From: Liolophura sinensis
Lineage: Eukaryota; Mollusca; Polyplacophora; Chitonida; Chitonidae
DNA length: 64,000 bases
Direction: 5' to 3'
NCBI RefSeq assembly: GCF_032854445.1
Contig: NC_088301.1
Span: forward strand, 18,779,808-18,843,807
Below are positions 37,138 through 49,705 of this stretch, in pieces. Position 1 is the first letter of the stretch; every line of letters starts with the position of its first letter. The position numbers and the translations under genes are program-made. The notes below the pieces were generated by a model that saw nothing but the letters and a program-made list of their open reading frames with translations, did no database searches and was not told the origin of the DNA.

Positions 37138-40100
37138 TCACTGCTCCTTCACTCTGTTACGAAGGTACCCATTGGTGTCTCCTTTAAGATGGCTGCCACC
37201 ATTCTTGTGCTCCTTGATTCCATTGGCTGCTGGGGTGTTGCCATTGTTCATGGTGGATTTACTGTCTTTGTGTGCAAGTCTCCTTGAGCGTCTATATGTC
37301 TGGATGTAGAAATTCCCGAACAGTATAACCATGGCAACCATGTAGCTAGAGAGAAGGTACTGCCCCCAGCGCGGGAAATCACAGGAGAGGGTTAGAGAGT
37401 AGGCTGTGTGTGAAAAAGTTATCACAAACTGTATCTGCAAAAAACAAAACAACAGCATTTAGTTTCTAAACATACCTCTCTGAGTCATATCAAGTCATAT
37501 CAACTAATCAAGGCATTGTCAGACAATGCAAAATACCTGTGCTGCTTGTTTGTCTCTCAAAGCGGGGTGTACCTGGCCGGCATTTCGTATCATGGCAGAA
37601 TTTACATTCTGATCATGATGGTGAAGATAAATCTCCTTCACCATTATAAATCTTAATTACTATACATGAATATGCTTAATTTTACTTTAAAGTGCTCATT
37701 CAAGTAATTACTACACAGATATTACACCAAATTTATTACATCTTACTCTTTGAGAGTTGGGGAAGTTGTTCACCAAAAATGATCATAATTAGGCCAGCAC
37801 ATTGGAGTATTAATTAAAAACATAACCTTCGTATGATTCGGTTGGATTAGCTCATTAGAGTAATTAATATGCATCAAATCTGATGAATTTGTAACATCAT
37901 CAGATCTGCCTGCTAAAACGTTCAGTCATGCTTGTATGAAGTCTGAGATTAATTCCAGCAGTAGATCAGAATAAAATGCCCTTAATACAATTTTAACTGA
38001 ATTCCTTGTTAAAAAGGTATTTAACTGGTCTGCATGAAATTTTATTTATTTAATTGCTATATTCAAGAATTTTGCACTCCTGGAGTATTTCTTTTAACCA
38101 GGAATCTGTTTAAAGGTGAACTGTCCCAGTTTTATTCCTCACTACACCTAACTGAGTGAAAAAAAAAATGCTCCAACCAAACCCAACGGTTGGAGCATAA
38201 TTTTGAGCGCTTATTCAGCACATAATGGTTTCGTGGCATGACGATTATCCATTTTCGTCGCATGTTCTAGTTACAACATCTAGTTATTCCAATTCTTTAA
38301 ATCACTTCGGCTCAGTATTTCAGATACCTCTAGGGTATAATGTCTCAATTCTGTGCAAAAAAAAAATGTAATCAACTGGGACAGTTCATCTTTAACACCA
38401 ATGACTTAAAGCCGATCTGAATATGAAAACTCATTGGCCGAAGGCTAGACAGTCACACTGAGCCAGCTCTTTAACCATTCGAGCTAGCAAAGTGGTCGAA
38501 TGAGAAATAAGGAATTCCCATTTTACCAACTGAAATTCCATTGAAAAATGCATATTCATTTGTGGGTTCTGATATTACCCTTTTTTTTAGTTTAACAAGT
38601 CAAAGTTTATTGGAATGATGAGGCTATAAGACTATTTATTTGATTGGAGTTTTAGGACATACTCAAGAATATTTCACGTATACAATAACCTCAACAATTA
38701 TGGTGAGATGAACCCAGAACCATCTGCATGCTGCTGCCAGCCCATCCCCCTACGACACGAGAGGAAGCCAGCAAGAACTGGACTCACAATGACTGAATGA
38801 AGAGGATGGGGGGGTTACTGATCACAGATCATTTACTGATCACCTGTCTCATCTTTTTTCCAGAGGCAAAAATGACACCTCTTTCCTTTAGGAACTTCTC
38901 CAGTTCACAAAACATTCAGATTCTCAATTTTTTCTTTCCTTCGTCTACTTTTTTAAATTACATTTTATGACACTTTTTAAAGACACCCATGTTATAGTGA
39001 TTAAAAATAGTTGCCTAACATTTTTGACAGGTCACATGATACATCTGGACTTTTTCTACCTTTAATGATAAAAAAGTTTAAACTCAAAACTCCCCTATTG
39101 GTGAGAGGATTGTGGGTGATTTTGCTGCTCTAGCACACTCACAGCCTTGGCCACGGAGGTTTCCAGCCATTGCCAGTATATTGGTTACAGTGTGATCCAA
39201 CTTGTACAATATGTGCAGTTTTGCTTTCTTCATGAAGAACAAAATTTTAATATTTTATAAAATGAAAAAAAAAACAAGAAGAAGAACTGTTTGGTTTACT
39301 ATCAAGCAAACAGTTGTCTTAAAACATACAAACTGATTATTAAAATCATACTTACAAGTTGAAACTTTGTTATATATTTTTTCCACCAGAGTTTTTCCCG
39401 GAGTGAAGGAATGGCTGAGAGGCCATAGTATGTGTACATTGCAACATGTACAAGGCAGTTCAAACAACTGCCAAAATAAGCTGTAAAAAGACAAAAGGAC
39501 ATGAGCTTGACAAGTATAAACATGTAGCCTTGGTTAAATTTTTGAGTCTTTTAAACCCTTGTGAAACCAGATTACGCACTGTCCAAAACTTTCACACCCA
39601 TTATGATAACATGTAGCTAGATTAGCATGGAGTATTTTACACCCATTATGAATGTAACATGTACATGTAGCTGGGTTAGCACTGAGTATTTTACACCCAT
39701 TATGATTGTAACGTACATGTAGCGAGGCTAGCACTGAGTATTTTACGCCCATTATGATTGTAACATGTACATGTAGCTAGGTTAGCACCAAGTATTTTAC
39801 ACCCATTATGATATTAACATGTAAATGTAGCTAGGTTAGCAATGAGTATTTTACACCCATTATGACTGTAACATGTACATGTAGCTAGATTAGCACTGAG
39901 TATTTTACACCCATTATGACTGTAACATGTACATGTAGCTAGATTAGCACTGAGTATTTTACACCCATTATGACTGTAACATGTAAATGTAGCTGGGTTA
40001 GCACTGATTACTTTACACCCATTATGACTGTAACATGTACATGTAGCTAGATTAGCACTGAGTATTTTACACCCATTATGATTTTAACATGTACATGTAG

Positions 40101-43100
40101 CTCAGTTAGCATTGTGTATTTTACACCCATTATGATTGTAACATGTACATGTAGCTAGGTCAGCACTGAGTATTTTACACCCATTATGACTGTAACATGT
40201 ACATGTAGCTAGATTAGCACTGAGTATTTCACACCCATTATGTTTGTAACATGTAAATGTAGCTAGGTTAGCACTGAGTATTTCACACCCATTTATGATA
40301 ACAATGAACATTTATGGTCAAAAAATTTTCTACAAACTTCTTACGTTTTTCTTAGTTTCTACTTTACCATTTCTTATCTGAGAAAGCATGTTTTTTTCCT
40401 CCTTTACAAATCAAACCTCCGGAAAGGTTTGATTAAAGTGGGAAACACACAAGAAGTATATCCTTACATGAAAAGATTTCATATTTTTAAGAAACTTTCA
40501 GGAAATAACTCTGTATTAAATGCCACATTTGTGATAAACACATTCTACACAAGTCCACGACATTAATGGCTAAAAATAAGTACAGATCTGGAGACAAATA
40601 TGTGTTTTCTCAGGAAAGAAATTTTCAATTTAAGAAATTTCCAGAATTTTATTATTATTTTTTTTTTGTCTGTACTGGTCCTATTGGGTCCACACCGACC
40701 CATGGCATTTTGTAATTAATTTTGCACCTTGTAAATAACCCCAATCACCACCCTCCCACCAGTACTTACACAGTCCCCCTGGAATGAACATCATCACCCA
40801 CCACCAGATGTTGAGCATGGAGGCGTGATGAAACACGTGCAGGAACGTCACCTGGTTATTCTTCTTCCTCAGGATCATTAGCACAGTGTCCAGCAGCTCG
40901 ATGGCCTTGGAGAAGAAATACCACCACAGGACACGAGCCACCTAATCAAGGACAAAACACATTCCTGACAATATCTCAGCCTAAATCAGACATTATTTAT
41001 TTGACTGTTGTTTGACGCCATATTCAAGGGCTTTCCACTCATACAATGGCGTTCAGTATTATGTGCTGAGGAAACAGGAGTGCCTGGGGAAAACCACTGA
41101 CTTTTGGCAACTTACTGAAGCACTTTGCCATACAGACACGAACACCATGAAGGTGGAAGACATGTAGTTTTCAATGGGTGTTAGATTGTACAAATGGGCG
41201 TACGAGCGTTGTCAACCACCTGTTGTCACCCCACGAAAACAGAAAGCAAATGTGCAACTTCCCTGTCAAAGGGCGGGGTTGAATTTTGTGTGTTTATTTC
41301 ATAAACTACAAAATTCCTGTCTTCACATCTCTTGTGTATTATAATCCACATTAAGGTACATGTTTAAATTGTAGGTCTTTTTTCAATTTTACATGTTGCA
41401 AAGTATTCTTGATTTAGACTTCAAAATTTACACGGCTAAAAAAGACTGGAACGGTCATTCTTGGTACAGCCTGCAAAATTTACACAGCTAAAAAATTAGC
41501 AGGCCATCTAAGATTATTTATTCCAGTATTGGTTTGCATCTGTAAACTGGCCACAGAATGCTGTCAATGTTTTTACCCTCGTTTCTCTTGGGTTGGTCCA
41601 GGAGTCTTTGTTGTACTTGGCACAGAAGAAGTCATACCCTGCATCATAGGCACTCAGTATTATCTGTCAAAGAGAAGTCAAGATAAAAATCACAAGTCCA
41701 GACTTAACATAAAGGCTAACAGAAATCTTCGGTGGCCTAATGGTTAGAAAGTGAGCATGCCCGGGATCAAACCCAGGTCGGGTCATACCGAAGGCTTTAA
41801 AAATGGTACTTGTTGCTGCCTCGCTTGGTGCTCAGAACTGGAGATTAGAGCAAGGAAACAGGACTGGTTGGCCCAGTGACAGTATAAAGTGACCGGGTGA
41901 GGTGTCAGCATAATGCCACTGGGTGAGGTGTCATGATACTTCAGTAGCAGCAGCACTTTGGCAGCATGGACTCGTTCTGACAAAAGAAAGAGACACTACA
42001 CACTTATGAGCACATTTAATCTGTTGTCGTCACATGACTGAAAAATTGTTAAGTGCGACGTTAATCCCAAACCATACATACACTAAAGGTTAACAACACT
42101 GCTCAGTACATTTGACTTACACCTTTGATTTAATTTTCACATTTTTGTTTTTTTTTATTCCAGAGCATCTCTTCCCTTAGGTTGTGTATCAATGGATTCA
42201 TACACAGCTGTACATTAAATATGACGTAACAGAATTTCTAAAAGGTTAAATTTTCTCAACAAGAATGAAATTCCAGGAGGCCTGTTCAAAATAAAAATGC
42301 ATCAACAAAAGTTAAGGTTACTGGGAAATGGTCTGACAGGAGAGTAGACCTGTTGCAGTCTCCTGTTCATTTTCCTGCCTATGTACTTTGCGATCAATCA
42401 AGGAAGGTTAGCCTGTGCCTGTACATACATTCTACATATGTACATGTGGAAATTATTTTTTTAAGGTACATGTATTAAATCCTAAATTACTTGCAAATTT
42501 CCAAGAAGCTTTTTGTAATAGGAGCAAAGGAGATACAACTACCTCAATTCATCAACCTTTTTGTCGGATTTATGCACCTTTTTCATTTGCTTTCAGAGAC
42601 AAAACTACACTGGATGGGTTGACCAATTTTATGACTTCAGGACAAAAAGCATAATTTTTATCAGTCTACGCATAATAATGTTTTCATATCATGCTTGACT
42701 AAGCATCTTGTAATCAGGTTAAAGGCTTGAAGATTTACAGCTATTTGTCTTATAGAACCACAGGTGTGAACAAGGTCAAAATTAGAAGTCACAGTTAACT
42801 CTTATGAAAGTGATGGAGTGGCCCAACTGAGGCCTTAAACCATTATCAAAAATATAAGCACCCTGGGTGGAGAAATCCAAATTGCCCACAGAACAACTTT
42901 TAATAATTAGCTTCTCAGAATTCATACATAATTGTCAGTATTGTGTATAAACAGATACATGTAGCTAGTTTGATAAATGTTTTAACTATAGTACAGTGTT
43001 TCCAAGTTTCTTACCTCAACAAACATGTAGACAGACAAGAAAACAAGGCCAAGGTTATAGCTTCTCAGAATTCATACATAATTGTCAGTATTGTGTATAA

Positions 43101-43882
43101 ACAGAATAGCTAGTTTGATTAATGTTTTAACTGTAGTAAAGTGTTTCCAAGTTTCTTACCTCAACAAACATGTAGACAGACAAGAAAACAAGGCCAAGGT
43201 TATAGACCACTAAAAAGGTGGACATTTTCAGAGGTTGTCTGTCCTTCATCACCCGTGGGCCAATTGCCACAAAGCCCAGGTATACCGCCGTCAGCACCCA
43301 TACTGGGATTGGTGAGTTGCACAGCAACAGCCAGTTTCTTGAACGGGGATCTGAAAATAGAACGGAGATTGACTGACTGACCGACTGACTGACAGGTGTC
43401 ACTTTTGAAAAATATATTAAATCTTCTGTATGGTACATATGTGTGGTTGGCCATTTGAGGTCAGCAAATTTATTTTGCATGCATATAGGTTACTTCCCTT
43501 TTCAAGCATTTACCTCCCTTGATGTTCCATGTAGACCATATTCCAGTTCACTTTACAAATGCTGTTAACTTTTGCACGTTGCTATGTGATGGAATTTAAG
43601 AAATCACAGACCATTGTTGTGATTAATGTAACTAATTTCTTGCAACTTTAACTATGTCTTGTTTTTTGTATTTATGCTATGTCTGAATTTATTTCTGTTA
43701 ATTGGAAAACTGACAAAGTCACTGAGATCATGGCCAGATACTGTACCTGTCGTCATGGCCTGATAATATATGAAAAGGGAAGTAAAATACTTAAAAAGAA
43801 ACTATGGAATTGGGACTTTACCTGCTTGAGGCAATGCCCTTTCATACTGATCCACCAGATCTTTCACCCAGGCACTCACCAT
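37138..43882 (-). CDS. ELOVL5: ELOVL2/5-type very-long-chain fatty acid elongase, copy B (310 aa, 6 coding exons)
   Basis: Same gene structure as copy A: coding exons 43882-43822, 43350-43160, 41663-41577, 40941-40770, 39480-39356 and 37434-37138. The ELO motifs, including the KxxExxDT and HxxHH boxes and MYTYYG, are unchanged. The visible protein differences lie in the polar C-terminal tail: copy A reads [15 protein letters not shown] where copy B reads [15 protein letters not shown]. Upstream of this copy lie an uninterrupted long intron and a candidate 5'-UTR exon with a strong donor near 48.8 kb, so this copy has a plausible promoter. If the 200-N gap hides an unmerged overlap, copies A and B are two alleles of one gene rather than paralogues. 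Confidence 0.93.
38632..38815 (-). mobile_element. SINE family-1, reverse (copy B)
   Basis: Counterpart of 25105-25290, at the same intronic position. Confidence 0.75.
39570..40295. repeat. About thirteen-copy 54-bp minisatellite (copy B)
   Basis: Counterpart of 26050-26785, with the same unit order and nearly the same length. Confidence 0.9.
41724..42075 (+). mobile_element. SINE family 2, without the internal expansion (copy B)
   Basis: Counterpart of 28205-28690. Only about two of the 26-bp 'gggtgaggtgtcagcataat' units are present. Confidence 0.8.
42910..43205 (-). repeat. Tandem duplication of an elongase exon 3' end with its donor (copy B)
   Basis: Units begin at 42910 and 43060 with 'gcttctcagaattcatacat'. 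Each includes the exon end and donor of the coding exon 43350-43160. It is shared with copy A and so predates the divergence of A and B. Confidence 0.9.
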
Positions 43883-44207
43883 CCTTGAGATCAAAATCTG
43901 AAACCACAATAAAAACCAGTCATAGTGACAGAAATGTGCAGTATGGAATAATGAAATACATGCAACCAGCAATCAAACAGCGAGGATATCATGAAACCAG
44001 TAATCAAAACATGTAGTGTAATCAATGTTAGCTTCTAATGTAGGCCTACAGCCTGATCGAAACGTTGCCAAATCACGTCGTAAAAGCAGAGCATCACTTA
44101 CATGTGCTTAGTTGCACATCACATTACTAGCAGTCACTATCAACGGCACCCTCATTGACAGTACTGATCTGAAAATATTTATTCCTCTTTAAATAGCATG
44201 AATGAAT

Positions 44208-44555
44208 GCTTGGGGTTTAACGCCGTACTTGACAATTTTTCATCATACAACGACGAGGAGTAATTAAGCTTGTGTACATAGACTGTGTTTTCTTGTGGTA
44301 GTGCGAGTCTATAACGCAAAAGTGCTGCTGCCACTGACGTATCATGTCGAAGACACCAAACGTGACACCCCACCCAGTCACATTATATTGCCACCAAGCC
44401 AACCAGTCCTGTTTCCTTGCTCTAGCCTCTCAGTGCTGAGTGCCAAACGAGGTAGCAGCAAGTACCATTTTTAAAGTCTTCGGTATGACCTGACCCACGT
44501 TTGATCCCAGGTCTCCCGACTTCGGGGCAGAAGCTCTAACCATTAGCTCACAAAG
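44208..44555 (-). mobile_element. SINE family 2, reverse (copy B)
   Basis: Counterpart of 30945-31305; contains 'gtacttgacaatttttcatc' at its left end and the reversed tRNA-like head near 44480-44550. Confidence 0.75.
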
Positions 44556-44718
44556 GGGTCAATTTCCTCTTAAAATGAACTTAAATTATGCAATATAGAT
44601 CACCTGTAATTTTCAGGGATAGGTTGTTCAAAACTGTTTTAAGTCTCAATACCAGTAAAATACCAGTAAAGCCCAGTCTTCAATTTTGTACTCAGCCCAA
44701 AAGTAATTGCCTAACAGT

Positions 44719-46010
44719 ATTTTAAATATGAACTTAATCTACTGGTGTTATACATTAACTTTAGACAACTGCATTCGCATCTGAGTTTAGCTAAAATTTT
44801 AAATACGAAATATAAAAAAAATACTGAGCTATCGGGGCCAGTCACCTGAGTTTAAAGAGGAAGGTAATTAACACAGTAACAGTAATTCACAGCTGTCACT
44901 GAAAACTAGTTAAATCAGCTAGGGTACCCTGGGGATAACTCTAGTGTGTGCCTGATAACACTACAAACATGACAGGACACTTGACTGCCGGCCCTTCTGA
45001 TGATAAAAATGTAGATACCCTCATAAATCATGAAGATTTATTCATATCCAAACTTAACGCAGCTTGGGAAATGCATAAACTATTTCAGGCCATTATTTTT
45101 CACCAGGATCTGGGAATGGGATTCTTATCTTGACTCCCGTAAAGCAAACCTACGAATCAATGTGCTTTAATTCCGTCATGCCCTTTAAAAAAAAAAAAAT
45201 CACATTTAAATTCAGATTTTCAAAATAGTCAAGAATTTACATTTTCAAATAACTACATTTATGTGTGTCACCTCTACCAAAATGTATGTATGTTTATATA
45301 TGTATTCAAGCCTTCTCTAGGAGTGACTTCTTTGTGGTACTACAAGCTACATTCTGGTGGGTTATGCACAGCAAATCTAAAATTAAAGGGAACACATTCA
45401 GACTATCCGGGAAAAAAAACAACCAGACACATAAAGCCCTAGCTCATTTCTAAGCTTAGGACTTGAGGTAAGAATGTAAGTACACAAGAGTATACAATGC
45501 TACCTGAGTGACATCAAAGCTGTACAAGCAGGTAACTTACAGACTAAACTTTGTCCAAATTGGTACTTTTTTCAAAAGACATGCATTACACATTACAGTA
45601 GCTTAAGTTGAACATGAAGTGTGTTTGCAACTGAAGATTTAGACGACTAAAATGTGACAGCACTTTAACTCCATAATCTTATTATTACCCATTACATTAT
45701 TACACCGAGTATTAATTTTAACTTTAAATATTTAGATACATTAAAACTTTGAGGAAGTGCATGGACCTCAGCATGATAAGTTCCTATGCTGCTATCTATT
45801 CCGAATGTATATGCAACTTCAGGCATAATGTGTGATAGTGTACTTTGATACATGGGTCTGAGAGACAATGGAGGTAATGCGGGCAGATGTCACACATATT
45901 CAAACCTAATGTCAGAATAAAGAGCGCATGTCACAACAACTCCATCTCATAACCTGGCCACTTTAAACACCAGTACAAACTAATGACTGACAGATTTTAT
46001 GAATAGATGA
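44719..46010 (-). other. Unique intronic sequence upstream of the elongase coding exons
   Basis: Single-copy AT-rich sequence. No conserved protein or RNA is recognised. It would be part of the first intron if the exon at about 48.8 kb belongs to the elongase. Confidence 0.5.
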
Positions 46011-46165
46011 GAACAAAGGATTGGCAGAGTTTGAGAACAAATGATTGGCAGAGTTTGAGAACAAAGGATTGGCAGAGTTTGAGAACAAATGATTGGCAGA
46101 GTTTGAGAACAAAGGATTGGCAGAGTTTGAGAACAAAGGATTGGCAGAGTTTGAGAACAAATGAT
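46011..46165. repeat. 24-bp minisatellite, six to seven copies
   Basis: The unit is 'gagaacaaaggattggcaga' plus 'gttt', with 'aaatgatt' variants. Confidence 0.9.
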
Positions 46166-46242
46166 TGACTGAGTTAAGAGTGAATGATGTACTGTGTTTC
46201 AAAACAAATGACTCCGTTTGAGAATGAATAATTGAGTTCAAA

Positions 46243-47110
46243 AATTTGATGTCAAACAGAACCCTAATGTCAAATAGAACCCTAATGTCAAATAGAACCC
46301 TAATGTCAAATAGAACCCTAATGTTCCTGACATCCCGCACAACCCGAATGTCAAATAGAACCCTAATGTCAAATAGAACCCTAATGTTCCTGACAACCCA
46401 CACAACCCTAATGTCAAATAGAGCCCTAATGTTCCTGACATACCGCACAAGCCAAATGTTAAATAGAACCCTAATGATCCTGGCATACCGCACAACCCTA
46501 ATGTCAAATAGAACCTTAATGTCAAATAGAACCCTAATGTTCCTGACAACCCACACAACCACAATGTCAAATAAAACCCTAATGTTCCTGACATCCCGCA
46601 CTACCCTAATGTTAAACGGAACCCTAATGTTCCTGACATACCCCACAACCCTAATGTCAAATACAACCCTAATGTCAAATACAACCCTAATGTTCCTGAC
46701 ATACTCCACAACCCAAATGTCAAATAGAACCCTAATGTGCCTGACATCCCGCACAACCCTAATGTCAAACAGAACTCTTATGTACAATACAAGCATCCCT
46801 AATGTTCCTTACATACCGCACAAACCTAATGTCAAATAGAACCCTAATGTACAATACAAACAACCCTAATGTACAATGCAAGCAACCCTAACGTACAATA
46901 CAAGCAATCCTAATGTACAATACAAGCAACCCTAATGTATAATACAAGCAACCCTAATATAAAATACAAGCAACCCTAATGTACAATACAAGCAACCCTT
47001 ATGTACAATGCAATCCTAATGTAACTCAATACAACACTGATGATGACATTCAATACAACCCTGATGTAGGTCAATACAACCCTGGTGCACTTCAATACAA
47101 CCCTGGTGCA
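46243..47110. repeat. AACCCTAATGT-based minisatellite, mixed 18- and 27-bp units
   Basis: 'aaccctaatgtcaaatag' (18 bp) repeats and alternates with longer pieces such as 'ttcctgacatcccgcacaac'. After about 46840 it changes to 'tacaatacaagcaaccctaa' units. Most units contain CCCTAA. Because the units are multiples of three, both strands stay open for hundreds of bases: 277 codons on - (46796-45963) and 197 codons on + (46246-46839). I regard these as repeat artefacts, not genes. Confidence 0.9.
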
Positions 47111-47221
47111 CTTCAACACAACCCAGGGAATCATGACAAAGTAACCAATATGCCACCAATCTGTCAACATACTTTTGAACAATACATTTTTAATAGAGGC
47201 CTGCTAATCAGATTTTTTTAG

Positions 47222-48824
47222 ACTGTCAATTTAATTACCTGATCATTTTTGTGTAGCCGTAGTATATATATGCATGTGGGCCAATACAGGTCATTCATTC
47301 ATGTAAATCTCATTTAATATGGAAATGATGCCCATAAAGTTGATTACAAAATACTTTATTACATTAAATGAGTGCAGGAAACAATTAAAAAATGTCATAA
47401 ATGATGACCACTCTTACTGGAGGGATAATCACATTATTACCATTATTATCAATTATTACATTATGATGTTACTGTCATCAATTAGCTGATAGGAAAAGAC
47501 AGTACTTTAAGATGCTATTCATATGTTATTTCTCAGTTATAAAATCATGCAGTTTACCTAAATATAATCGCAATATTTTAAATTATGCAAATTTTCAATT
47601 TAAACAGTTTGAAGGCCATCCACATTCTATGTTGTACATGTACACAAGGAGTATTTATAGATCATAAGATATTTCATGTGGAAAATACATGCCATAATGT
47701 TCTATACAAGAACAGAAAACTGGATATAACAAATGTCAATGTACATTAGGGTTGCTGGATGTAACAAATGTCAATGGCAATAACATGTGACGGTCAACAA
47801 ACTTCCCACAGTCCCCTAGTTACAAAACAACACCGCATGCACAGGTCCAGCTGATCACAATTATACTATACATAGCACCCATGTTGTAATAATTACATTT
47901 ACAGCTCAGAGTTCTATTTTAAACTCATAAATCCAAAGAAATTGACCTTGATGAGCATTTACAGTTTCGTACGATATTTCTGCAGATGTAGACAAGATCA
48001 CTGGCGCCTATCAGGAATGTCCATGAGTTCATGAGCACTGAATTAGTACTTGTAAGTGCACTGTTGAAAGGGAAAATCAAGATTCATGCACGAATAATGG
48101 CAAATGTTTTTTTTCCCTGCCAGTGTTTCGTTGTGTTTGTACTGATCAATTGTTCAATGTTTACAGTCTGGGATTTTAGATAAAGAAAAAAGACAATTAA
48201 AGAAAAAAAAAATTAAGAACTAGGCCTATACGAATTCATCCATGTTGGACGACTACACAGTTACCTCCCCTTTCACATAAATAATTCATTATTCTAGAAC
48301 ATTTACTTAGTGTTATGAACTTTGATACGGTTTTTGGAAAAAGTGATATTGTTTTTTCCCTATAATCTCTACATCTTAACAGAGAAGACAATATGTATAT
48401 GCGTCGAATTAGTAACAGAGAGATTTGGGATTCGTGACTGGCGATCGACCGGCACGAAACCGCACGCACCACGCTTGTTCCGGTCTACAGGCTACATACA
48501 CTGAAATTCTGCGATTTACCAAGTCTACAACTGAATATATACACTGTACATTAACAAGACTAAACAACTGAAAGACACCACATACCAACCACCTAAAATT
48601 ATTGGCATGATGTCAAGACTGCAAAGCCTAGCTCGCTACACTCAAAAGGGAAGTAACACAGTAGGCCTACTGGGATGCTGACGCCAATTTGCGTAAAGCC
48701 TTACGCCCATAACCGGCACAAATGCTAGATGTACAAACCACCAGTGCCGGTAGTGGCATTTGTACGCCTTGATTTTGCGCTGACGCCTGGTTTACACACA
48801 AAATATGAATCTGCTGCAACTTAC
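47222..48824 (-). other. Non-coding, candidate first intron of the elongase
   Basis: AT-rich and single copy; nothing recognised apart from short repeats of 'gataacaaatgtcaatg' type near 47.74 kb. Confidence 0.45.
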
Positions 48825-48950
48825 CTGGCGCCTTAGAGGAACAGAATCCGCAAAGGGATGTAGAATAGAACAGATTATTTACGGAGATCGAATGCACGTT
48901 GCCCAGGTTCACATCAGCCCACATGGAAGAGTCCACTCAGATCTCTAGGA
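48825..48950 (-). other. Candidate 5'-UTR exon of the elongase
   Basis: On the - strand this stretch ends in 'ggcgccag|gtaagttgc', a near-perfect donor at 48825/48824. It is followed by no further conserved coding on that strand until the acceptor at 43898-43899 ('gtttcag') just upstream of the elongase ATG at 43882. It contains short upstream ATGs that would not be in frame with the elongase after splicing. The link is inferred from splice signals and position only. Confidence 0.5.
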
Positions 48951-48959
48951 GAGTGAAAC

Positions 48960-49060
48960 CGCCTGAAGATATTAGCCAATCAAAATCCCGGACGCGCGCG
49001 ACGACCGCGACCTCAAAAGGTCATCTGAGGTGAGCGCGTTCATTCATAATTTATCAGCAC
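48960..49060 (-). promoter_or_regulatory. Candidate elongase promoter with CCAAT box, CpG cluster and DR4-like site
   Basis: 'agccaatcaaaa' (CCAAT-like) lies near 48974 and 'gacgcgcgcgacgaccgcga' near 48991-49010, a local CpG cluster in otherwise AT-rich DNA. At 49018-49033 the + strand reads AGGTCA-TCTG-AGGTGA, two nuclear-receptor half-sites spaced by four. This lies directly upstream of the candidate first exon. Confidence 0.45.
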
Positions 49061-49539
49061 ATGTGCTGAATGGTTTATGAAGTAAATTTCTCAGCCCATC
49101 GAGACCGGCTGATGAAGTATGTGACGACATATCGCGCGATCGGTCAAAGGCTCGATAATCGCGAGACTGTTAAAGAATGGAAATATTCCGAGTTTCAAGG
49201 GCAAGAGCTTACAATGTTTGAAAATGTACCTTCACATGTAATGTGCATTATATAGGCCTATCTATGTACCTAGGCTTAACTCGGGAGAGAGATTTCGGTC
49301 TATAGGCCTACTTGTATTGAGGTTTGGTCAAATAAGGCTGTGATGCGGTGCATTATTTTTAGGTATAAGTAATTGACTATACTAAGGTATTGAGACACAA
49401 GCGGTGACCACCACCTTTCCTAAATTAGGCCCTATATGGGCCTATGCACCGAGCTGGAAACACCGAATCCTTCATATATAGGCCTAGAAGTCATAAGTGT
49501 TTCCAACATTTAACAGTTTCTTTGTGCTTCAGGTAATTA

Positions 49540-49705
49540 CTTATTTATTTATTTGATTGGTGTTTTACACCGCACTCAAGAATATTTCACTTATACGACG
49601 GCGGCCAGCATTATGGTGGGTGGAAACCGGGCAGAGCCCGGGGTAAACCCACGACCATCCGCAGGTTGCTGGAAGACCTTCCCACTTACGGCCGGAGAGG
49701 AAGCC
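49540..49705 (-). mobile_element. 5'-truncated SINE family-1 with target-site duplication
   Basis: It is reverse-oriented, from 'ttatttatttatttgattgg' to 'cttacggccggagaggaagcc'-type sequence at 49705 (abbreviated). 'aggtaatta' flanks it at 49531-49539 and 49706-49714. Confidence 0.88.

Larger units (their letters stand above)
31666..44718. repeat. Duplicated segment, copy B (about 13 kb)
   Basis: Near-identical to 18515-31465. The offset changes from 13151 to 13519 (array growth near 33.5-34.1 kb), to 13388 (array loss at 28.4 kb of A) and to 13253 at the right end (array loss at 30.6 kb of A). It continues directly into unique sequence at 44719. Confidence 0.95.

Noticed and set aside
46246-46839. 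197-codon frame (repeated MSNRTL) and the opposing 277-codon frame
   Set aside because: Both arise because repeat units are multiples of three; composition is purely repetitive and both strands are equally open.
46243-47000. Interstitial telomeric array
   Set aside because: CCCTAA words are embedded in 18-27-bp units and never contiguous, so this is not a telomere repeat tract.
49070-49255. 61-codon frame divergent from the elongase promoter
   Set aside because: No family similarity or splice support; could be upstream antisense transcription at most.
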